Below are positions 37,931-42,318 of a DNA stretch of 42,318 bases, one piece after another (positions within the stretch are counted from its first letter, which is position 1; each line of letters starts with the position of its first letter). The DNA comes from Patescibacteria group bacterium (GTDB taxonomy: Bacteria; Patescibacteriota; Patescibacteriia; Patescibacteriales; WJLG01). A program made the position numbers and the translations under genes. The notes under the pieces were generated by a model. That model was not told the DNA's origin and did not search any database. It saw only the letters and a program-made list of their open reading frames with translations. Where the stretch lies: assembly GCA_028707065.1 (NCBI GenBank), contig JAQTUZ010000007.1, forward strand, positions 27,626 through 69,943, given 5' to 3'.

Positions 37931-38017
37931 ACACACCCCGTCCCGCCGAGGCGGCGGTCCACCCCTCTCGAGAGGGGACTTTTAAAAAGCGGCAGTCCCC
38001 TGACGGGAGACTGCCGC
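37931..38017 (-). repeat. Structured repeat copy plus CAGTC/GACTG palindrome
   Basis: 37931-37977 is the same ~47-bp repeat as 37571-37617. 37989-38017 is a 29-base hairpin with arms GCGGCAGTC / GACTGCCGC, of the family found at 583-660 and 9586-9636. Together with 37474-37930 and up to 38164 this makes about 750 bases with no gene. Confidence 0.8.
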
Positions 38018-38024
38018 ATGACAA

Positions 38025-38141
38025 AAAAATGCATCATCACAAAATTCACCTATTACACACCCCACTTCGTTCTGCTCCGCAGAACTTCGCGGGGCAAGCC
38101 GTCCGCTCCGCCCTCCGCCCAAGGCGGACAAGAAGGCGGAC
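38025..38141. repeat. Partial repeat copies at the end of the repeat island
   Basis: AAAAAAATGCATCATCACAA repeats the sequence at about 37540. It is followed by a divergent ACACACCCC copy with hairpin TTCTGC-TCC-GCAGAA and by a CCGCC/GGCGG palindrome (about 38098-38141) of the family at 2515 and 9795. Confidence 0.6.
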
Positions 38142-38164
38142 GCGGTTTAAAAAAGAGGGGGGAT

Positions 38165-38196
38165 AAAAAACGGAGCTTCGGCTGAAGGAAGCTCCG
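38165..38196 (-). terminator. Terminator of the radical SAM gene
   Basis: CGGAGCTTC / GAAGCTCCG stem with an 8-base loop; TTTTTT follows on the minus strand. Confidence 0.88.
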
Positions 38197-38226
38197 GGTG
38201 AAAAAACGATCTGGCCGAGGAGCTTT

Positions 38227-39876
38227 TTAAGCGTACCTCCGCCGGGCGATGGTTACCGCCTTTCTTTGCAAGGCAACCACCTTGCGATAGTGAGTCAGCA
38301 TAATTGTCCACGTCACGCCCGAGGCAAACAATCCGAACTTGGCGAAAAAAGTTGTCAGCAACAGTCTGATATACCGCCAATTATACCGAGAGAAAATCCC
38401 GATGCGCCACAAGCTATGCGCGAATGCTTTAAGCTCGCTTAACGAAGGTCTTCTCGCCGGTGTCGGCTCCAAGTTTTTGATCGCGTTCCTTACCCGGGCA
38501 AAATAATTGCGGGGTAAGAATAATTGCTTCTGCAACCAGAGAAACCCGTCAACCAGCTCTTTCGGATCCATGCAGATCGGTTTATAGTTTAGGATTCCTT
38601 CCAAGGGTTTATCCACCAGCCTTCCTTCCGCTTTCATCCTGATCCAATCCTCCGTGTGGCGCAGGATCAAGACCACATTAACCATGGCGACGATAATTCC
38701 CGATTTCTGCAAAAACTCATAAAGCACTTTGAAAATAGCCGGGGTATCCCCGTCAAGTCCGACAATGATCCCGGCCATCACCTCCAGGCCGTGTTTCATT
38801 ATTTTTTTGACGTCGGCCACCAGATCGCGCCCGACATTCTGCGTTTTATGGCAGGATTCCAGGCTCGCGTCATTGATCGATTCAATGCCGATAAAGACTT
38901 TTTTAAACCGGCAAGCGGCCATTTTTTTCATCAACCTTTCATGATCTGCCATCCTGATATCGGACTGGAAAATGAAGTCGAAAGGAAAATGATTTTCAAT
39001 CTGCCACGGCAATAAATGATCGAGGAATTCTTCCAAATATCGCGGCGACGCGAGCAAATTGTCATTGACGATAAACACGGTTCCATGTTTGAAAACCCGG
39101 CGCAGATTATCCAGCTCGACTTTGACTTTTTCCCAAGGCTTGAAGCGCAGCTTCGTGCCGGCAATGGCGTGGATGCTGCAAAACGTGCATTGGTGCGGAC
39201 AGCCGCGCCCCAATTCGATCGGGACGATCGTGTAGCGATGAATTTTCGCCAGCTCCAATCTTGGCGGCGGCAACAGCGCCAAATCGCAAAATTTCGCGGA
39301 AGAATAAACGGATTTGAACACGTCTTCTTTCCGATCCTTTTCCGGCAAGGCCTGGTATTTTTCCCAGGCGCTGATAAATTCCGGCAGTGTCAGCTCGGCT
39401 TCGCCGGAAAAAATATGGTCAACCCCGGGAAATTCATTCGGCTCGGCTTGGAAAAACAGCGGACCGCCGGCCACGACTCTCGTATCGTTACAGAGTCCAA
39501 TAACTTCCAGCGCGCTCTCCTTCTGTTCTTCCATCGCTGAAAGAAAGACCAGATCGGCTTTTTTGATCTGTCTTTTCAACATCCATCTTTTCCACCAAGG
39601 CTCGACGTTCATGTCCCAGAACGTCACTTGCCAAGTTGCCGGCAGCAGAGCGGCGATCATCGGCAAAGCCAGCGACAAAATCGCCGACTTCTTGCCGACG
39701 AACCACAAAGCCCAATGTCCGCTCCAAAAATTCGCCTTCGGAAAGAGCGGATAGATCATCAAAACCTTAACCTTAACCGCCGGCTTGCCAGCCGACCGCC
39801 GGGACGATAGTTTGCCCCGGAAATTCACTTTCAGGAATACTGAAAAGATCACGAGAATCTTCATGAGAATTTTCAT
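38227..39876 (-). CDS. B12-binding-domain radical SAM protein
   Basis: 549 residues. An N-terminal Rossmann-like cobalamin-binding region (about 35-190, with VLMIYPLFPKANFWSGHWAL, VFLSAMEEQKESALEV and VVAGGPLFF...FSGEAE) is followed by the radical SAM barrel. Its cluster motif CxxxCxxC lies in GRGCPHQCTFCSI at about 220-230. The GIESINDASLESCHKTQN segment and a DUF4070-like end (DGFLWLQKQLFLPRNYFARV) place it with the large family of B12-dependent radical SAM methyltransferases and related enzymes. No DxHxxG cobalamin motif is evident, so B12 binding is not certain. Substrate unknown. AAGGAG precedes the ATG. The C-terminal helices (RYIRLLLTTFFAKFGLFASG) are hydrophobic and may touch the membrane. 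Confidence 0.9.
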   Translation of the reverse strand: MKILMKILVIFSVFLKVNFRGKLSSRRSAGKPAVKVKVLMIYPLFPKANFWSGHWALWFVGKKSAILSLALPMIAALLPATWQVTFWDMNVEPWWKRWMLKRQIKKADLVFLSAMEEQKESALEVIGLCNDTRVVAGGPLFFQAEPNEFPGVDHIFSGEAELTLPEFISAWEKYQALPEKDRKEDVFKSVYSSAKFCDLALLPPPRLELAKIHRYTIVPIELGRGCPHQCTFCSIHAIAGTKLRFKPWEKVKVELDNLRRVFKHGTVFIVNDNLLASPRYLEEFLDHLLPWQIENHFPFDFIFQSDIRMADHERLMKKMAACRFKKVFIGIESINDASLESCHKTQNVGRDLVADVKKIMKHGLEVMAGIIVGLDGDTPAIFKVLYEFLQKSGIIVAMVNVVLILRHTEDWIRMKAEGRLVDKPLEGILNYKPICMDPKELVDGFLWLQKQLFLPRNYFARVRNAIKNLEPTPARRPSLSELKAFAHSLWRIGIFSRYNWRYIRLLLTTFFAKFGLFASGVTWTIMLTHYRKVVALQRKAVTIARRRYA

Positions 39877-39964
39877 TGTTCGCTCCTTGTTTTATTAGTT
39901 AAAAAAGAACTGCCCATATATTAGAATATAAACGATATTATTAAAAGATGTCAAGACCCAAAAT

Positions 39965-39996
39965 AAAAAAGAGGCGGCCGTCATGGTCTCCTCTTT
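39965..39996 (-). terminator. Terminator of the secreted-protein gene at 40022
   Basis: AAAGAGG / CCTCTTT stem on the minus strand with a 15-base loop and TTTTTTATTT. Confidence 0.65.
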
Positions 39997-40021
39997 AAGA
40001 AAAAAGAGCTGCTAAGAATTT

Positions 40022-41083
40022 TTATCGCCCGATCTGCAAACGCTTGAGTGAATGCGAGTGATCGATTGTTTTTGAAAGGTACAATCCCGCAGCCTTGGAC
40101 ATTCCGATCGAAGCGCCGGGAAGAACGCGGCCGAGCGGATCAAAAACCTTTTGGCCCATTTGGCGAAGGTCGCGAGCCGGAATGCCTCGCGGCAGGCGAT
40201 AAGGATTTTTTATGCCTGTCAAACCGCTATCCGAAACATAAACCGTATCAATTCCCGGATAATAAATTCCATCAAAGCCGACGATGATTCGCTTGGGCTG
40301 ATCGTCAATGATGCTTACCGGCGACACCGAAAGATACCAGGCGCTTCTCAATTCGAGATAATAATAATCAGTGATTTTGGGATAATCTTTGGAGACGATT
40401 ATCATATCCGCCTGCCAGCCGCCGGATTGGCGCAACCCGTAAAATACTACCAAGCGGCCGCATTGATTGGAAATCGCAATATCGCAGATAACTTCAGCAT
40501 AAATAGCCTGACTTTTGGCGGTGATAAAAGTGGCGGCAATCGAATCGCTGGTTATTACCGTACTAAGCCGATGTAGATTAGAAAAAGGGTATCCGCCGCC
40601 GACGCGATAGTCAAAGGTATAGACAATATCCAACTGATCACCATAGAGGTCGATGCAATTGAGCCTGCCTAAAACCCCGGCCGCGTGTCCATCCTTATAC
40701 CGCGTTTTCCATTTGCCGTCGCCGCGATTTGACGCGTAAACGCAGCTGCCGCTATCACCGGCATAAACCAAGTGAGCCCAGCCGCTGCGATCCAGCGCCA
40801 AGGAAAATCGGCCATAGCCAAATGAAGTATTTCTGTCCCACTTCTTTACCACCGTATCATCGGCGATCAGGACGCTTCCCTGATATGCCTGAAAACGCAA
40901 GGGCCAAAGCGTATCGCCAGCCGTATCATCCTTTGCCACAAAAACCACGCCGGTTTGGCCGCTGTCATTGCTTGCCGCCGAATACCAAGCCAAGGCCGAA
41001 TAATCAATGATAACCGCGGCATTCGTCGCCGCCGCCAGAACAAAAATTACCGGTAAAAGGCTGAAAACTTTGGATAATTTCAT
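40022..41083 (-). CDS. Secreted beta-rich protein with a T9SS-like C-terminal tail
   Basis: 353 residues. A signal peptide (MKLSKVFSLLPVIFVLAAAT, probable cut after TNA) is followed by a beta-strand-rich domain with propeller-like repeats: GVVFVAKDDT, RFSLALDRSGWAHLVYAGDS, CVYASNRGDGKWKTRY, LDIVYTFDYR and RLVVFYGLRQSGGWQADMII. The last 50 residues, with VFDPLGRVLP, AAGLYLSK and SLKRLQIGR, resemble the 'DxxGR...GxYxxK...KxxxxR' tails that direct type IX secretion or mimic FlgD-like Ig folds. I cannot tell whether a type IX system exists in this organism. An AGGAGG Shine-Dalgarno and a promoter (41125-41153) are present. No enzymatic motif seen. Confidence 0.78.
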   Translation of the reverse strand: MKLSKVFSLLPVIFVLAAATNAAVIIDYSALAWYSAASNDSGQTGVVFVAKDDTAGDTLWPLRFQAYQGSVLIADDTVVKKWDRNTSFGYGRFSLALDRSGWAHLVYAGDSGSCVYASNRGDGKWKTRYKDGHAAGVLGRLNCIDLYGDQLDIVYTFDYRVGGGYPFSNLHRLSTVITSDSIAATFITAKSQAIYAEVICDIAISNQCGRLVVFYGLRQSGGWQADMIIVSKDYPKITDYYYLELRSAWYLSVSPVSIIDDQPKRIIVGFDGIYYPGIDTVYVSDSGLTGIKNPYRLPRGIPARDLRQMGQKVFDPLGRVLPGASIGMSKAAGLYLSKTIDHSHSLKRLQIGR

Positions 41084-41124
41084 ATCCGCCTCCTGTTTGT
41101 TAAGGTACCAAAAACGATAGCTAA

Positions 41125-41153
41125 ATCTTGCTACTTATTTAACTAACTGTCAA
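41125..41153 (-). promoter_or_regulatory. Promoter of the secreted-protein gene
   Basis: TTGACA (41148-41153), a 17-base spacer, CAAGAT (41125-41130) on the minus strand. Confidence 0.6.
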
Positions 41154-41178
41154 ACAAGCCGCGGATCAATCCGCTTAT

Positions 41179-41207
41179 TTGACTTTATCGATGTTTCTTG
41201 GTAAGTT
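41179..41207 (+). promoter_or_regulatory. Promoter of the ParB-like gene
   Basis: TTGACT (41179-41184), a 17-base spacer, TAAGTT (41202-41207). A hairpin GCGGAT-CA-ATCCGC (41161-41174) lies between the divergent promoters. The leader is about 85 bases long. Confidence 0.6.
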
Positions 41208-41298
41208 TTGATGAAACCAAAAATGGTTTTTGCCGGCTCTTTAGAAAATTTGAAAATCGTTTTATCGAAACATACCCTTAACCGGAGGAGGCGTACCA

Positions 41299-42234
41299 AT
41301 GGTACAAAAAAAATCAAAGGCCGAACGTGAAGAAGAGACGGGCAAGCCGATCTGGATCCTGATTGATCTGATCCGCCCTTTCAAAGGACAGCCGAGAATA
41401 TATTTCAATCCCGACCAGATGAACTCGCTCACCGGGAGCATCGAGGAATTCGATCAGGAAGATGTTGTTAAGGTCCGCCGGCTCAGAGACAAAAAAGACC
41501 CGCGGCACAAATACGAACTGATCGATGGCGAGCGCCGCTACCTCGCCTGCAAAAAAGCCGGAAAGAAAAAAATCCAGGCGGTGGTGAAAAAAGTCAAAGA
41601 CCTGGAAGAACAATTCTTCAAATCCTTGACCGCCAATGCTTGCCGGGCCGGACTGACGCCGTTCGAAGAAGCCCTGGCGATTGAAAGGGCGATGAAAATG
41701 AAAAGGATGAGGGACCTGCCGGCCGGACAACAGGTCGTCATGTTCAGCAAAATTTTCGGCTGTACGACAGTTACAATCTACAAACGTCTGGCCTTGCTCC
41801 GCCTGCATCCCGAAGTCCGGGCGATGCTTGATCCCCGATTGCCCGCTGAAAAACAGCTGAGTCTGGCGCTGGCTGACTTCATTTCCGAGAATGATCCCGG
41901 TTTTCAGCTCGCGGTCGCCAAGAAAGCGGTGGAAAAAAAGATGACGCTCAATCAGGCGCGATCATTCGCCCGCAAGCTGGCCCATAAAAAGGGCGTATCG
42001 GCCGGAACGGCCAAACACCGCGGTCCGCACGATGATTACCGATTATTCTCATCGTTCGTGCGCAAAACTTTCGACCAGCTCGGCATGTTTGCCGAATCGG
42101 CGTTGAGGGAAAATCTCCTCAAGAGGCCGCTGGAAGATTTGGAGGTCATGGACACGGCCTTAAAGGAAATCATTTCCCGTTTTACCGAATTGAAAAACGC
42201 GCTGTTAACGAGGCGGCTGTTAACAAGGCGATAG
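41299..42234 (+). CDS. ParB/RepB/Spo0J-family protein
   Basis: 311 residues. The N-terminal ParB/Srx-like domain (about 18-100) reads IRPFKGQPRIYFNPDQMNSL, then YELIDGERRYLACKKAG with the GERR motif at 77-80. The central helix-turn-helix (about 145-165) is KIFGCTTVTIYKRLALLRLH. A long helical, basic C-terminus follows. This is the architecture of CTP-dependent ParB clamps and of plasmid or phage relatives. No ParA gene or parS palindrome is visible in the window, so it may be a local or mobile-element regulator rather than the chromosomal ParB. A GGAGGAGG Shine-Dalgarno and its own promoter are present. The next gene starts 12 bases after the stop. Confidence 0.88.
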   Translation: MVQKKSKAEREEETGKPIWILIDLIRPFKGQPRIYFNPDQMNSLTGSIEEFDQEDVVKVRRLRDKKDPRHKYELIDGERRYLACKKAGKKKIQAVVKKVKDLEEQFFKSLTANACRAGLTPFEEALAIERAMKMKRMRDLPAGQQVVMFSKIFGCTTVTIYKRLALLRLHPEVRAMLDPRLPAEKQLSLALADFISENDPGFQLAVAKKAVEKKMTLNQARSFARKLAHKKGVSAGTAKHRGPHDDYRLFSSFVRKTFDQLGMFAESALRENLLKRPLEDLEVMDTALKEIISRFTELKNALLTRRLLTRR

Positions 42235-42246
42235 AAAGAGAAAAGA

Positions 42247-42318
42247 ATGGAACCAATCAATCAATCAGATTCGGAAAAGCCCCGCCAGCGGGTTGTGCTG
42301 ATCGGCGAATCCAAAGCG
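42247..42318 (+). CDS. Start of an unidentified gene, cut by the window edge
   Basis: An ATG at 42247, 12 bases after the ParB-like stop and preceded by GAAAGAGAAAAG, opens a frame that runs to the window end (24 codons: MEPINQSDSEKPRQRVVLIG then ESKA). The hydrophilic start followed by RVVLIGES suggests a first beta-strand of a Rossmann-like or receiver domain, but too little is visible. It probably belongs to the same operon. Confidence 0.55.
   Translation, partial: MEPINQSDSEKPRQRVVLIGESKA

Noticed and set aside
37864-38185. Open frames in the repeat island
   Set aside because: They encode only translated repeats (NTPRPAEAAVHPSREG) and have no ribosome-binding sites.
1-42318. Recoded UGA (glycine) as in Gracilibacteria/SR1
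   Set aside because: Several genes end properly at TGA (for example 3760 and 27911) and no gene has in-frame TGA within conserved motifs.
1-42318. tRNA or rRNA genes
   Set aside because: I found no cloverleaf with conserved TTCNANNC and CCA-like ends and no rRNA core motifs in the gaps.

Overview
The window looks like a chromosome segment of a small-genome bacterium of the Candidate Phyla Radiation (Patescibacteria, Parcubacteria-like). This placement is an inference from gene content: a threonyl-tRNA synthetase without its N-terminal TGS domain, a UvrB without the C-terminal UVR motif, many short single-domain or membrane-anchored proteins, two radC genes and abundant dispersed palindromic repeats. 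TGA is used as a stop, so the genetic code is standard. Many genes have a strong AGGAGG-type Shine-Dalgarno. Promoters are TTGACA/T-N16-18-TATAAT-like, often with TAAGAT or TAAGTT as the -10.

Layout. (1) 0-6.4 kb, core: a partial unknown gene, uvrB, two small unknown genes with their own promoters and terminators, then a T-box leader followed by thrS. A four-helix-bundle (23S-IVS-type) gene bounded by 27-bp inverted repeats sits between the leader and thrS. (2) 6.4-12.8 kb, accessory envelope genes: two lipoproteins, a membrane-anchored beta-propeller-like protein, an HExxH membrane protease and an acidic small protein. They are separated by duplicated gene tails and palindromic repeats. (3) 12.8-27.4 kb, a defence and stress island, almost all on the minus strand. 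It holds a LexA-like repressor / RhuM-Fic / Pif1-type helicase operon with a palindromic operator; an AbiEi/AbiEii toxin-antitoxin pair; and a type I restriction locus (radC-hsdR-hsdM). An independently promoted operon lies between hsdM and hsdS: five small or fused genes that appear to carry related winged-helix domains, a canonical HEPN protein, an unknown protein, and then hsdS. (4) 27.4-32.3 kb: an HPr protein and a degenerate HPr-fold relative lacking the phosphorylatable histidine, a lipoprotein, a DUF2157/GDYXXLXY pair and three small membrane proteins. (5) 32.3-35.7 kb: a secreted 1109-residue beta-helix plus LCAT-like acyltransferase/lipase, cotranscribed with the three membrane proteins. 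(6) 36-38.2 kb: a Phd/RelE pair, a second radC and a 750-bp island made only of repeats. (7) 38.2-42.3 kb: a B12-binding radical SAM protein, a secreted protein with a T9SS-like tail, a ParB-family protein and the start of another gene.

The strongest candidates for something undescribed are these: the winged-helix/HEPN operon embedded in the type I restriction locus; the IVS-like cassette inserted inside a T-box operon; two copies of a ~205-bp non-coding element with compensatory changes in its terminal stem and internally rearranged blocks; a ~47-bp repeat family whose internal hairpin changes sequence but keeps pairing; and a recurring pattern in which inserted genes or repeats are bordered by duplicated gene ends.
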